Positions 16,738 through 26,695 of a stretch of DNA of 64,000 nucleotides are shown here, piece by piece. Origin of the DNA: Sphingobium chungbukense. Lineage in GTDB: Bacteria; Pseudomonadota; Alphaproteobacteria; Sphingomonadales; Sphingomonadaceae. A program made the position numbers and the translations under genes. The number at the start of each line of letters is the position of its first letter. Position 1 is the first letter of the stretch. The notes below the pieces were generated by a model. The model was not told the DNA's origin. It did no database searches and saw only the letters and a list, made by a program, of their open reading frames with translations. Location of the stretch: contig NZ_LBIC01000007.1 of assembly GCF_001005725.1 (NCBI RefSeq), positions 1 to 64,000 on the forward strand, written 5' to 3'.

Positions 16738-19209
16738 CACATATTCCCGCGGGGACAGGTCGATCTCCAGCGCTTCGCGCTCCTCGTCGGAGAGGTCGGC
16801 AAGCCGCCGGTCGAGCATGGCTTCTGCCGTCGAGACCAGCTGGACGACCACAGCGTGACCATCGGCAATCGCCGTATCGATCGCGGGCAGCAAGCTGGGG
16901 AGCTTCATAGACAGAAGCAGCTGCGCGAAGAAGCGCTGCTTCGTTCCCTCGAAGATCGACAGCGCTGCCGACTTGGCACCCGAGTTGAGCGTGCCCCCGG
17001 TCTCGCTGTCAACGATCCGTGTGGCCTCGAGCGCTTCGCGCAGGTTGGCGTGAATGATCGCCCAGGCCTCGGCATAGGCATCGTAGACCGAGATCTGATC
17101 CTCGGTCAGGCAATGCTCGAGGATCTCGTATTCGACACCAGCGAACGAAAGTGCCCGGGCGGTGTAGAGGCCGAGCGACTTGAGGTCCCGCGCGACGAGT
17201 TCCATCGCGGCGATGCCGCCGTCGCGAATGTCGGCAACGAAGGCCTCGCGATTGGCGAAGGCGGTCTCCGGACCCCAGAGCCCGAGGCGCGTCGCATAGG
17301 CCAGGTTGTTGACGTCTGATGCACCGGTTGCCGAAGCGTAGAGTACCCTCGCCCGGGGCAGGAGGTTCTGCAGGCGCACACCGGCAATGCCCTGCTCCGA
17401 TCCCTTGACCTTGCCCCGCGATCCTTCACCGCCGGCAGCATTGGCCATGGCGTGCGCTTCGTCGAACACGATCACGCCGTTGAACTCCTCACCGGCCCAG
17501 GCGAGGATTTGGTCGAGACGTGTTGCATCGCTCCGCCCAGACCGAAGGGTCGGATAGGTGACGAAGAGGATCCCGTCGCGCATGGCGATGGGGGTGCCGA
17601 GTTTCCAGGACGCTAGAGCTTGGATGTCGATCGGGAGGCCCCCAAGCGCAGCCCAGTCGCGCCGGGCATCTTCGAGCAACGCCTCGTTCTTCGAAATCCA
17701 GATATGGCGGCGTTCCCCGCGCACCCAGCGGTCGAGAATGACGCTCGCAACCTGACGGCCCTTCCCGGTACCCGTTCCGTCCCCGAGGAAATAGCCCTGC
17801 CGGTAGACCTGACCTTCTGCCGAGGCCTTGAGCGAACAGCCCTTGTCCTCGGGCTCGAACCGGCCATGCAAATCGCGGGCGTGAGCGCTGGCGGCGTAGA
17901 TCAGGGTCTCTGCCTGGGCAGCAGACAGCAGTCCCTTGACGATAAGCCCGTCAGGCAGCTGCGGCACCGCGTCCGGCTTGGGTGCCGAAATCGACCCCAT
18001 GGCGACGGACTCGACGAGCGGCGTTGGATGCCCGGCCGCGCCATTGATCACGATCCTGCTTGGGCGATAGGGCAGATAGTGGCCGACCTGGGCTCCAAGC
18101 GGCGCAGGTTTTTCAAGCGCCTCGTAGGTCAATGCGCCGATGGTCATCGACGCGGCTCGCGTGGTCGTTGACGGGGCCGGGGGTGGTCTGCGTGGCGCGG
18201 TTAGCAGACGGAACGGCGCACGAGCCGGAAGAGTCGATTGTTCAGCGATAGCCTGCCTGCTGGCGCGAGCAGGCAAGGCATCGACAAGATCGACCAGCTG
18301 GCGGAACTCGTTCGTGCGAATAGCGACGGGCTCGTTGACGCCTTCCACCTTATCGAGAACCAGCAGCCGCGTGGTGATCCCGGTGCCGTTCTTGATGAAG
18401 GCACGTTCGACCGCGGCATTGAGCCGCATCGACACTGGCCCCTTCGCCCGGGCCAGAAACCGCGCGCAATCGAACCATTCAGGCATGATCGCGACCAGCC
18501 GCCCGCCGGGGGCAAGCCGGTTCCAGGCCGAGCGCAGATGCCTCGCTCCGGTGCGGCCATCGTGGCCCCGCTCGATCCCATGAGAATACGGCGGGTTCAT
18601 CAGCACGACGCTCGGTGCGATGGCCGGATCGAGCAATTCGTCGATCAGCTCGGCATCATGTCCGGTCACGTGGGCAGCCGGGAACACAGCAGTCAGGCAG
18701 TCGCGGCGCAGCGGCGAGATTTCGTTCAAGGCAAGGTGCGTGCCGGCTTTGGTCGCCCAGACTGCGAGCATACCGGTACCGGCCGAGGGTTCGAGCACGA
18801 GTTCGTCGGCGACCAGCGCGCAAGCCCGGGCAGCGAGCCAAGCAAGGCGCGGCGGCGTTGCGAATTGTTGCCATTCGATCTGCTCGTCGCTGCGATTGGT
18901 CTGGGTCGGAATTCGGTCATCGAGGGAGAAGAAGAACTGTTCCGCCTCGTCGATCGGGCTCGAGAGCTGGATCTGATCGCACGCTTGCAGGTATTGAACC
19001 TGTGCCAGCTCTAGAGCTGCGTGGGCGTCACGCACCGACCAACGCCCGAGAGCATCGCTGCCCCCGAAGTGCTCGCTCATGATACGCGTCACGTCGCTGC
19101 GTGACAGCGCGCGGCCTGCTGCGAGCTCTGAAGCCATGACCTGGGCCGCCGTCGCAACAGCGGGCGGTGATGGTTCATCGAATGCAAAAGCGAGGGAAGA
19201 ATTGGACAT
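16735..19209 (-). pseudogene. 5' half of the methyltransferase/helicase gene (strawberry-notch type), split by RIT
   Basis: This encodes the first 824 residues of a fused DNA methyltransferase and superfamily-2 helicase of the kind common on alphaproteobacterial plasmids and integrative elements. Methyltransferase motif I is at 139-148 (LEPSAGTGML) and NPPY at 205-208. The helicase part has a Walker A-like loop in LGDGTGTGKGRQ and a DEAH box in VIVFDEAHAMANA. The frame ends at DLSPREYV because the RIT element brings a TAA; motif VI lies on the other piece at 9823-11598. The methyltransferase half could still be active. AGGAGG lies six bases before the ATG at 19209. Confidence 0.88.
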
Positions 19210-19249
19210 GGGAACCTCCTGACGAGGTCCTGCGCCGGGCAGGCCTCAA

Positions 19250-20179
19250 TCAGCCGAAGGCCCCCTCCCCTCTGCCCAACGGGTCAGGTTTACGGGCAAG
19301 CCGGGACTTCAGCTCATCGTTCCAGTCAAAACCGGGCGAGGCCGGAACTCGTGAGTGGATGACACGACTAGGTGCAGCGTAAGCCTTCAGCGCTCTCTTC
19401 TCGGCGAGAGCGCCTCCGGCATCATTGTCGATAAACAGGAAAAGCTCGCGGACACTCTCCGGAATGGAAACGAGACCGAAGCGCTCATTCCCGAGCGTTG
19501 CCCAGCACGGGACTCCGAACAGCTGCATGGCTGACAGGGCGCTCTCGAAACCTTCGGCAAGTCCAAGACGCCCTTGCACCGGCGGCACCAGTCTGACGGC
19601 GCCACAGCCAAGGGTGCCAAGCGCACGCTTGGGCCGCTCGAAAGCGGCAAGCTTGCCGCTCGCCAAGTCGAGAAACGTTCGGTGTACCGCGATTATGCCA
19701 ATGTCGGTTGTTACTGCGGCCAGCATCGCGGGGAGAAATTGGACAGCGCCGCGCGGCCCGAGCGGCGTGCGCGCTAGGTAGCGGAGTTGATCGGATCCGC
19801 GCAGAAGACCGCGCTGCGCAAGGTATTGTACGGCAGGGCTGTCGGAGCTCGCCGTCGCCGATTGCCACAAGCGCCGCGCATTGGGACTGAAGTCGCGATA
19901 TCTATGCTTTTCGATGGTCTCAGCGTCTGAAGCGTTGAAAAGGTCGCGGCTGCGAACGCCTTGGCGATCCAGCGCCGCAATGACGTCCTCATTCAGGCAT
20001 CCCGCGAAGCAGTGAAACAGGATGGCTTTGCGCCCCAAGGTCACACTCAGCGACGGAGTTCGATCGTCGTGCGCGGGGCAGCAGCACATGCCTTTGCCCC
20101 GACTCCATGTACCCTGAAGGCTTTCAACGATAGTGCGGGCTCGGCGTTCGAGTTGATGAGCTTTGTCTAACGGGGGCAT
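19250..20179 (-). CDS. CHC2 zinc-finger/toprim primase-like protein (DUF7146 type)
   Basis: The 309-residue protein starts with a CHC2-like zinc finger ([16 protein letters not shown], then FHCFAGC), followed by a linker and a toprim domain with [18 protein letters not shown] and the acidic metal site [10 protein letters not shown]. Such proteins act as plasmid or element primases, or as helicase partners, in replication. The ATG at 20179 has GGAG seven bases upstream; starts further upstream run into the divergent gene's promoter. It lies 40 bp before the helicase gene on the same strand, a gene order often seen in these elements. Confidence 0.85.
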   Translation of the reverse strand: MPPLDKAHQLERRARTIVESLQGTWSRGKGMCCCPAHDDRTPSLSVTLGRKAILFHCFAGCLNEDVIAALDRQGVRSRDLFNASDAETIEKHRYRDFSPNARRLWQSATASSDSPAVQYLAQRGLLRGSDQLRYLARTPLGPRGAVQFLPAMLAAVTTDIGIIAVHRTFLDLASGKLAAFERPKRALGTLGCGAVRLVPPVQGRLGLAEGFESALSAMQLFGVPCWATLGNERFGLVSIPESVRELFLFIDNDAGGALAEKRALKAYAAPSRVIHSRVPASPGFDWNDELKSRLARKPDPLGRGEGAFG

Positions 20180-20303
20180 CGACCTACTCCGGTTGAGGTG
20201 CCCTCCCCGCGCAGCCTCCGCTCTGCACTTGAGCCAAACCAATTTCCTACGTCGGTTGTTCTTTATATGTTCCCACTCGATTCGACTAGACAAGGATCGA
20301 GAA

Positions 20304-20960
20304 ATGACAATCAAAACTCTCTTGATCGCAGGCATCGCGATCACCTCTGCTATCCCGGCCAGTGCCCAGGAGTTGCCAACGCCAGCAACAATCGAAGCAA
20401 CCGCCAGCCACTCCGACGGCATTCGGATTGCTGAAACATCGAATGGCTTCCAGCTGGTCGAGCATGGGCTCTGGCGATCTGCCCAAGACGGCCCGGCGCC
20501 TGTTGTGACTGTGCCGCGAACTGGTCGGGTCAACCTGCCCTACAGATACGAGCGGAATCCCCAACCTGGCCCATCCGGCTTCAGGCGAGCAAGCTACCTT
20601 CCCCACATCTATGCGGCAGAAGCGAAGTACTCATTGCCCGCGGGCCTGCTCGATGCGCTCGTTTGGACGGAATCTCGCTACAACCCTTTGGCGGTCAGTC
20701 CGGCGGGTGCCGCGGGCCTTGGGCAGCTGATGCCCGCAACGGCAAAGGAACTCGGGGTCTTCAACCGATTTGACCCCATGGCTAACATCTTCGGCGCTGC
20801 GCGGTATCTCCGGCAGATGCTCGACAGGTTTGGCGTGGTTCACCTTGCGGTCGCTGCCTACAATGCCGGTCCAAGGGCAGTTGAACGCGCAGGTGGCATT
20901 CCCCGCAATGGCGAAACACCCGGATATGTCCGCGACGTCCTGCGGCACTGGCAGTTTTAG
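20304..20960 (+). CDS. Lytic transglycosylase (SLT type)
   Basis: The 218-residue protein has a signal peptide ([23 protein letters not shown]) and a C-terminal SLT domain. The catalytic Glu is in [10 protein letters not shown], followed by [18 protein letters not shown] and AAYNAGP, all family signatures. Secreted enzymes of this kind cut peptidoglycan; on mobile elements they open the wall for a conjugation apparatus (VirB1-like). No other transfer gene is visible in this part, so that role is inferred. It is divergent from the primase-like gene, with AAGGA before the ATG at 20304. Confidence 0.88.
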   Translation: MTIKTLLIAGIAITSAIPASAQELPTPATIEATASHSDGIRIAETSNGFQLVEHGLWRSAQDGPAPVVTVPRTGRVNLPYRYERNPQPGPSGFRRASYLPHIYAAEAKYSLPAGLLDALVWTESRYNPLAVSPAGAAGLGQLMPATAKELGVFNRFDPMANIFGAARYLRQMLDRFGVVHLAVAAYNAGPRAVERAGGIPRNGETPGYVRDVLRHWQF

Positions 20961-21014
20961 TACGAACTGCACCGAGTGGCACTTGATCGGATTGAATGCT
21001 TCTACTCACGGGCG

Positions 21015-22268
21015 TCACGCAGCCCGCTTTCGTCCCTTCCTGATGTCGAGCACCTTGCGCCCATCGAGGAAATCAGCCCAGTCCTGCATCATTCGCCGGC
21101 GGGGTGCGAGATACTCTGCCGCGTTGTAAGCCCCCCGCACATCATTCTTCTCTGAATGAGCGAGCTGCATCTCGACCCAATCCTCATGGTACTTCCGGAT
21201 CCACATCGCTGGCTTGCCAAACTCAACCAACTGCTCGTTCGCCCATGTGCTGGCGAGCCCTCGAAAGCCGTGGATGGTCTGCCTACTATGATAGCCAAGG
21301 CGGTAAAGCGCATAGATCATCGTGTTTTCAGACAACGGCTTGTCTGGGTGGGTCCCGGGAAACAGGTGATCACCGGTCGCCGTCGATACCATTTTTCTAG
21401 CAATGAGTGCGGCCTGAGCGGAGAGTGGCACAAGGTGTTCACGCCCCATCTTCATGCGCGCAGCCGGAATTCGCCAAACGGGTTCCGTACCATCGAGATT
21501 TTCAAATTCGGATTTGACAGCCAGTCGAAGCTCTTTTGTCCTGACCCAGGTAAGCAAGGCGAATAGTACCGCATCGCGGGTGATTGCCGAGCGCCGGTCA
21601 CCTTCCTCTTGATATGCTCGGAGCTTTTCGAGGAACGCAGGCACTTCATCAAGAGGAAGGCGGCTCATGTGCTTCACCCTGGGCCGGGGCTTGAGGGCTC
21701 CACTAAGGTGAACAGTGGGATCGCTGGATGCCAGCCCGCAAGCAATCGCGAACTGAAAGACCTGCCCTACCCCTTGCTTGGCACGCCGACTGATATCCAG
21801 CGCGCCTCGTATCTCAATCTTGCGGATCATCTCCAGGACCTCGGGGGCAGTGATCTCATGGATCAGCCTCTGTCCTAGGGAGGGGAACACGTCCCGCTCC
21901 ATTCGTGACCAGACACGTTCGGCATGTGCCGGATTCAACGCCGACTGGCGGTTCTCGTGCCAACGTTTCGCCACCATGTAGAAGGTGTCACCGTTCTCCG
22001 ATATAACCTCCCTCTTGGCCTTCATTGGATCCTTGCCCTCGGCAAGGAGCGCCTTGGCCGCTTTGCGTTTGTCCCGGGCGGCGGCGATCCCCAACGCCGG
22101 ATAAGCGCCAAACGACAGCAACTTCTCCTTGCCTGCAAATCGGTATTTCATCCGCCAAAGCTTCGTGCCGTTCGGCTGGACGAGCAGGAACAAGCCTTCG
22201 CTGTCGGCAAGCTTGTACGCTCTCTCGCGTGGCTTTGCATTCTTGGCTTGAGTCTCCGTCAGAGGCAT
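21015..22268 (-). CDS. P4-type site-specific integrase
   Basis: This 417-residue tyrosine recombinase should insert and excise the whole island at the tRNA-Met gene. It has the N-terminal arm-binding domain typical of island integrases (DUF4102: MPLTETQAKNAKP, YKLADSEGLFLLVQPNG, LSFGAYPALG), a core-binding domain, and a catalytic domain with Arg in LTWVRTKELRL, HxxR-like HGFRGLASTW and a late LAHSEKND segment before the Tyr in RGAYNAAEYL. It reads away from the tRNA, starting 178 bp from it. The ATG at 22268 is well supported by the family N terminus. Confidence 0.93.
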   Translation of the reverse strand: MPLTETQAKNAKPRERAYKLADSEGLFLLVQPNGTKLWRMKYRFAGKEKLLSFGAYPALGIAAARDKRKAAKALLAEGKDPMKAKREVISENGDTFYMVAKRWHENRQSALNPAHAERVWSRMERDVFPSLGQRLIHEITAPEVLEMIRKIEIRGALDISRRAKQGVGQVFQFAIACGLASSDPTVHLSGALKPRPRVKHMSRLPLDEVPAFLEKLRAYQEEGDRRSAITRDAVLFALLTWVRTKELRLAVKSEFENLDGTEPVWRIPAARMKMGREHLVPLSAQAALIARKMVSTATGDHLFPGTHPDKPLSENTMIYALYRLGYHSRQTIHGFRGLASTWANEQLVEFGKPAMWIRKYHEDWVEMQLAHSEKNDVRGAYNAAEYLAPRRRMMQDWADFLDGRKVLDIRKGRKRAA

Positions 22269-22320
22269 GGGGGTATCGCTCCTTTCCGATACACCGCAAA
22301 ACTACCCCCAAAATACCCCC
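22269..22320. repeat. GGGGGTA repeats before the integrase gene
   Basis: Two direct copies of TACCCCC (22303-22309 and 22314-22320) lie 11 bp apart, and one inverted copy (GGGGGTA, 22269-22275) touches the integrase start codon. One helical turn of spacing suggests protein binding, for example integrase arm sites or autoregulation. Confidence 0.45.
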
Positions 22321-22445
22321 ACACCAAATCTGGCTGCATGTGGAAGGCCATGGGCACATGCGGACGCGAATCACCCGCAACCCTCTGCTTTTCTTTCGAT
22401 TTTTGGAAAAATGCGGAAGCTGTCGGAAGCTTCCGGATAAGGAGA

Positions 22446-22522
22446 TGGTAGCGGAGGAGGGACTTGAACCCCCGACACGCGGATTATGATTCCGCTGCTC
22501 TAACCAGCTGAGCTACTCCGCC
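22446..22522 (-). tRNA. tRNA-Met (CAT), insertion site of the island
   Basis: A 77-base cloverleaf on the minus strand with a seven-pair acceptor stem (GGCGGAG with CTCCGCT, one G-T pair), anticodon stem GCGGA/TCCGC around ATCATAA (anticodon CAT), T-arm GGGGGTTCAAGTCCC and an encoded CCA. The D-arm start GTAGCTCAG resembles elongator tRNA-Met rather than the initiator. A tRNA-Ile with modified CAT cannot be fully excluded. Its 3' end faces the integrase, so the right attachment site lies at about 22446-22470. Confidence 0.93.
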
Positions 22523-22628
22523 CCATGGGCATCCGCCGGGCAGTGCCCTGCGGTGAGGCGGCGCTATAAGCAGAGCGGACGGATGGGTCAACGGGGTTTC
22601 ACCGCATCGTGAAAATTCTCTGCATGGG

Positions 22629-23390
22629 TCATGCTCCAACGCCGGTGCCCAGCACCGACAGCCACCAGCCCGGCACCGCGGCGACGGCCAGGAAAGTGCC
22701 CAGCGGGACCTGTGTCCTGGCGTCGACCGCCCGGCCCACCGCCATCGCCGCCAAAACAGCCAGCAACCCCAGACTGGCGGCCAGCAACAGGATGAAGGGC
22801 AAGGCCTGCCAACCGAACCAGGCGCCCAGCGCGCCCAGCAACTTGGCATCGCCAAGTCCCAACCCTTCACGCCCCCGCAACCGCCGATAGCCGAGCGCGA
22901 CGCACAGCAGCGCCAGATAACCCACGGCGGCACCGATCACGCGATCTCCCATCCCGGCATCGGTGCTCCAGAGCCCGATGGTGAAGCCCAGGAATGCCAG
23001 CGGCAGGGTCAGCGCGTCGGGCAGCCATAAATGCCGCTTGTCCAGCACCGCCAGTGTCAGCAGCAGCCAACCGAGCAACGCCCATCCGATCCCGCCCAGG
23101 TCGGGCGCGAAACCAAGGGCCAGCGCACCGACGATCGCGCAGCCCGCCTCGATCCGCCCATGCAGCGGATCGATCGCCGCGCCGCAGGTCCGGCAGCGCC
23201 CGCGCTGCGCCAGCGCGCTCACTAGGGGAATAAGGTCGACCGCGCCCAGAACACGTCCGCACCCGTCACAGGCCGATCGCCCGCGCGCAACGCCACGTCC
23301 CTGCGGCCAGCGCAGGATCAGCGTGGCGAGGAAACTCCCGGCAATGGCGCCCGCTATGCCGCCCAGCAAGGCGGGAAAGATGTGGATCAC
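22629..23390 (-). CDS. gspO: Prepilin peptidase (type II secretion)
   Basis: An inner-membrane aspartic protease that cuts and methylates the pseudopilin leaders made by this operon. The 253-residue protein has the cytoplasmic Cys motif (SACDGCG and RCRTCG), several membrane segments, and both catalytic aspartates, in LDKRHLWLPD and GLGLGDAKL. The start is a GTG at 23390 that overlaps the gspN stop (GTGA), so translation is coupled. Last gene of the gsp operon. Confidence 0.9.
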   Translation of the reverse strand: MIHIFPALLGGIAGAIAGSFLATLILRWPQGRGVARGRSACDGCGRVLGAVDLIPLVSALAQRGRCRTCGAAIDPLHGRIEAGCAIVGALALGFAPDLGGIGWALLGWLLLTLAVLDKRHLWLPDALTLPLAFLGFTIGLWSTDAGMGDRVIGAAVGYLALLCVALGYRRLRGREGLGLGDAKLLGALGAWFGWQALPFILLLAASLGLLAVLAAMAVGRAVDARTQVPLGTFLAVAAVPGWWLSVLGTGVGA

Positions 23391-24109
23391 AGCATCCCTT
23401 CGACCTTCAGCACCCGCACGCCCCCGGCATCGGCAAAGCCCGCTTTGGCGAGCGCGTCGCTCAGGGTCGCATCCGCCGTTTCCACCCGCATCTCCGCCAC
23501 ATAGCGGCCTGAGCGCCAGAGGCGCAGATCGACCTTCTCCAGCCCCGACTGGCTCACCAGCGGCAGCAGCAGCGCCTCGCCGTCGCAGCTCGCCACGCCG
23601 GACAGGCCCTGGCTGAGGTTGAGCCCCGGAAACTGCCCCGCCATCTGCGCCCGCACCCGCCCCTCGGCATGGCCGCAACGGTCGCCGGAAAAATAAGCCG
23701 ACACATCGTCCATGACGAAGCTGCTGACCGGCAATGGCGCGAAGGTCCGCCCCAGCGGCACCGCGCCCGTCACATCATCGATCCCGATCCGCCCGAACCC
23801 GACCGTCAGCGCGCCCGCCACGTCATCCGCCGCGCCGTTGCGCCGCCAGACATCGAACCGCGCCCGCCCGACCAGCAGGGGAAGGGGCGACAAGCCGGCA
23901 TGAACCGATCCGAGCGACGTCGTCCCCAGCATCAGCCGGTCGATCCCGCCGCTCCACACCGTCCCCTGCACTTCACGGGCGGCGACGCCCAGCCGTTCCA
24001 GCCCCGCCATGCCCAGCGCGATCCGCATGGGCAGGAACAAGACGAAACCCAGGGCGAAGAGAAGGATCAAGGCGATCCGCATCCTGCGCGAAAGCGACAG
24101 GCCCATCAT
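23387..24109 (-). CDS. gspN: Type II secretion protein N
   Basis: The 240-residue protein has one N-terminal membrane segment (MRIALILLFALGFVLFLPMRIAL) and a periplasmic domain with the GspN pattern: the segment VQGTVWSGGIDRLMLG and SLGSVHAGLSPLPLLVGRARFDV. GspN is an accessory component whose role is not firmly known. It overlaps gspM and gspO by four bases each. Confidence 0.85.
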   Translation of the reverse strand: MMGLSLSRRMRIALILLFALGFVLFLPMRIALGMAGLERLGVAAREVQGTVWSGGIDRLMLGTTSLGSVHAGLSPLPLLVGRARFDVWRRNGAADDVAGALTVGFGRIGIDDVTGAVPLGRTFAPLPVSSFVMDDVSAYFSGDRCGHAEGRVRAQMAGQFPGLNLSQGLSGVASCDGEALLLPLVSQSGLEKVDLRLWRSGRYVAEMRVETADATLSDALAKAGFADAGGVRVLKVEGML

Positions 24110-24594
24110 TGCCCGCCGTCCCGTACCAGCACCGCCTGCACCGACACGCTGCCGGCAGTGGGGGACGGCCGCGCGCTCATCGTCTCGACCCGCACGCCCT
24201 GCGCCTCCAGTCCCGCCAGCCAGGAAAACAGCGCCACCGGCCGCACCGACGCGATCGCCATGTCCAGCCGGTCGCCACCCTGCGCCTGCGCGCGCTCCAG
24301 CGTCAGCCCGGCCTCACCCGCGCTCTGCCCGATGAACTGGTCAAGCGGCACGCCCGCATCCACGGTTCCGGCCGCACGAGACAAGGACTTCAGCAGCTTC
24401 ACCTTGGCCCGGATCGACGCATTGCGGTCCGTCGCCTCCCGCAGCGCATCGCGGGTGGAACGCCGCGCCATATCGAGCGGCCGCAGCAACCCCAGCCACA
24501 GGATCACCACCGCCAGCAATGCGAACATCACGCCCAGCATCCACTGTTCGCGCGGCGACCGCTCGCCCCATACCGTTTTCAGACGTTCCATCAT
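24106..24594 (-). CDS. gspM: Type II secretion protein M
   Basis: The 162-residue protein is short at the N terminus, then has one membrane segment (REQWMLGVMFALLAVVILWLGLLRPL) and a periplasmic ferredoxin-like domain. GspM stabilises GspL in the inner-membrane assembly platform. Sequence is weakly conserved in this family, so the call depends on length, topology and position between gspL and gspN. ATGA overlap with gspL. Confidence 0.85.
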   Translation of the reverse strand: MMERLKTVWGERSPREQWMLGVMFALLAVVILWLGLLRPLDMARRSTRDALREATDRNASIRAKVKLLKSLSRAAGTVDAGVPLDQFIGQSAGEAGLTLERAQAQGGDRLDMAIASVRPVALFSWLAGLEAQGVRVETMSARPSPTAGSVSVQAVLVRDGGQ

Positions 24595-25709
24595 GACCGC
24601 ACCGTGATATCCGCCAGCATCCGCCCGCCCGGCTCCTGCGAAGGCGTCGCCGTGATCGTGAAACCGGCCGCCTGCAAGGCCAGCAGCACGCCGTTGATGT
24701 CCTCCATCCGCGCCGCCGCCAGCGTCGCCCGCACCATCCCGTCCGGATCGCGCGACAGGGCAGTCAGCGACACGCCCGGCACATCCTGCATCGCCTTCAG
24801 CACCCCGGCGACCGGCGCGGTGAAGGCATAGCCCCCCGCCCCGCGCGCCGCGAGCTGGCGGTCCATCTCCGCCTCCGCCTGGACCGGATCGGTCGCGCCG
24901 GGCACCACCTGCCGCGCCAGCGCCAGACTGTCCGCATCCAGCCCGCTCGCCGCGAAATGCCGCTTCGCCAGCCCCACCAGCGCGATCGACAAGCTGACGA
25001 GCAGGATCAATCCGCTCCAGAGCAGGAGCCGCCCCAGCGTCCGCCTGTCAAACGACCGGCGCACCCTTTTCGCGAAATCGCCTTGCCTGAGGTCCAGCGG
25101 CGGCGCGTCGAGCGCGGCGATCGCCCGCGCATCGATCTGCTCATCGGGCACATCCCGGACAACGGCATCGCCGATCAGCTCCGGCAAGGCGAGATCGCCC
25201 GCCAGCGCCATATCCGTGCCGCGCAACACCGGCGCGCCACCGACAATCCCGCGCTGGAAACCATCCTGCGGTTCGGGCAACAGCAAGGGCGCCGGCACGA
25301 TGATGTCGGGGTCCAGCCCATGATGCTGCGCCCAGAGCAGCCAATGCTGCATGTCGGACCGCGCCGCCACGGCGACCAGATGGGGCCGGGCCGGGTCGTC
25401 ATTCTCATTGGCGGCCGCGAAAAGCTGATCGGCGGGCACGACACCGCCGGCCAGAGCCGCCAGCCGCGCCGCCGCCCGGCCCTGCCGCGCGGGCAGGTCG
25501 GGATAGCGTCCCTCATGCAGCGTCACCAGCGCCGCCGGCGGGACGAGCATCACGGTCATATCATCGGGCAAGGCGGCAAGCCCGCAAGCCGCCAGCCAGT
25601 TCGCCCCCTCGCCCGTCTGCACCACTGCGCCGTTCGCCACCCGCATCCAGTGCGGCTCGGCCCCCGGCTCCTCGGCCAGCGTGACGATCAATCCTTCGGC
25701 CTGGCTCAC
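24591..25709 (-). CDS. gspL: Type II secretion protein L
   Basis: The 372-residue protein has a large cytoplasmic actin-like part that recruits the GspE ATPase, a single membrane segment (GRLLLWSGLILLVSLSIALVGLA, about residue 230-255) and a periplasmic C-terminal domain. The start is a GTG at 25709 that overlaps the gspK stop (GTGA); a longer frame would overlap gspK further for no gain. Confidence 0.87.
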   Translation of the reverse strand: MSQAEGLIVTLAEEPGAEPHWMRVANGAVVQTGEGANWLAACGLAALPDDMTVMLVPPAALVTLHEGRYPDLPARQGRAAARLAALAGGVVPADQLFAAANENDDPARPHLVAVAARSDMQHWLLWAQHHGLDPDIIVPAPLLLPEPQDGFQRGIVGGAPVLRGTDMALAGDLALPELIGDAVVRDVPDEQIDARAIAALDAPPLDLRQGDFAKRVRRSFDRRTLGRLLLWSGLILLVSLSIALVGLAKRHFAASGLDADSLALARQVVPGATDPVQAEAEMDRQLAARGAGGYAFTAPVAGVLKAMQDVPGVSLTALSRDPDGMVRATLAAARMEDINGVLLALQAAGFTITATPSQEPGGRMLADITVRS

Positions 25710-26695
25710 GCCCCGCCCCCCCAATTACGGCGTATCAGCATCGCCGGGCTCTGCCGCGCATCGATCAGCGCCCGTTCGACCACCTGCGTCCCCCCGACAT
25801 CCACCGACACTTCCACTCCGAAAAATCCTGTCGTCAACTTGACCTGGTTGGCCACTTCCTCGAGCGGACTCAATCCCGCCAGCGCGGGCACGGCCCAGAA
25901 TGCCACCGTGCTGCCGTACCCCTCCGCAGGCCGTTGTGCCAGCAATTGCCGCGCTTGCGCGACACTCAATTGCCCCTGCATCAGCATGGCGAAGAGCGGC
26001 GCCTGGCTGGGCAGCAGCGTATTGATGTTGATCGGCGACAGATCCGCCGTCGGCAGGGCGCAGACCCAGGGCCGCGCCAGATCGTAGATGGCGGGCGTCA
26101 CCCCGTGCACGGCGCGCAATTCGCTGGGATCGACCATGAAGCGATTGGCCGTGCGATAGGGCTGCGCGGCCTGCGCGTAGATGTCATCCTCCGCCCCGCC
26201 AGGCTGGGGCACGCCGTCCGTATCGATCCAGTCCGCCAGGGATGCCGCCGCCACCTGCGCCTGCCGCGCATCGACTCCCAGTGCCTGCAACAACGCCTGG
26301 AACTGCGACACGCCGACCGGCCGGACCTTGAGATCGGCCTCGCTTGTCCCCGCCACCACGCTGTTGAGGTTGAAGCAATTGCCGCCGTCCGTCACCCGCG
26401 CCGTCGCCACGCCGCCCGGCACTGGAATGGCCTGTGGCGTGCCCATCCAGTTCCCGGCCAGCGTCGTCTTGCCCGGATTGGCCGCCACCAGATCGCCGAT
26501 CCGCAGGCGCGCTATTTCCGTCCCGGCATCGGCAAAGGCGCGTGCCTGATCGATCGCGCCGCCATTGCCGGTCATCCGCGTCGCCAGCGCCAGTCGCTCC
26601 AGCGCCGTCGTGGCGACCACCGCCATCACCGCTACCAGCAGCAGCACCGTCAGCAGCGCCGCGCCGCGCTCGTTCCTGTTCCGGGAATCAACCAC
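25706..26695 (-). CDS. gspK: Type II secretion minor pseudopilin K
   Basis: The 329-residue pseudopilin caps the pseudopilus. The leader MVDSRNRNERG is followed by AALLTVLLLVAVMAVVATTALERL, the hydrophobic helix of GspK (note Ala rather than Phe at position +1). The large globular part includes the tandem SAM-like region (SLADWIDTDGVPQPGGAEDD and ININTLLPSQAP). It starts with GTG at 26695, overlapping gspJ by eight bases. Confidence 0.92.
   Translation of the reverse strand: MVDSRNRNERGAALLTVLLLVAVMAVVATTALERLALATRMTGNGGAIDQARAFADAGTEIARLRIGDLVAANPGKTTLAGNWMGTPQAIPVPGGVATARVTDGGNCFNLNSVVAGTSEADLKVRPVGVSQFQALLQALGVDARQAQVAAASLADWIDTDGVPQPGGAEDDIYAQAAQPYRTANRFMVDPSELRAVHGVTPAIYDLARPWVCALPTADLSPININTLLPSQAPLFAMLMQGQLSVAQARQLLAQRPAEGYGSTVAFWAVPALAGLSPLEEVANQVKLTTGFFGVEVSVDVGGTQVVERALIDARQSPAMLIRRNWGGGA

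Larger units (their letters stand above)
1..22446. mobile_element. Integrative element in tRNA-Met, right-hand part (left end outside window)
   Basis: A P4-type tyrosine integrase gene reads away from a tRNA-Met gene whose 3' end faces it, the usual layout of a tRNA-integrated genomic island. To its left lie genes typical of alphaproteobacterial plasmids and integrative elements: ardC, parB-like, a methyltransferase/helicase giant, a CHC2/toprim protein and a lytic transglycosylase. Defence cargo (CBASS, RES/Xre) and a nested RIT transposon sit among them. No relaxase or type IV secretion gene is visible, so whether it is conjugative or mobilisable cannot be decided. The other attachment site lies outside the window, so the size is unknown. 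Confidence 0.75.

Noticed and set aside
20304..20960. Lytic transglycosylase as a sign of a type IV secretion locus or prophage
   Set aside because: No relaxase, VirB, capsid or tail gene is visible in the window, so only a transfer-related role can be suggested.
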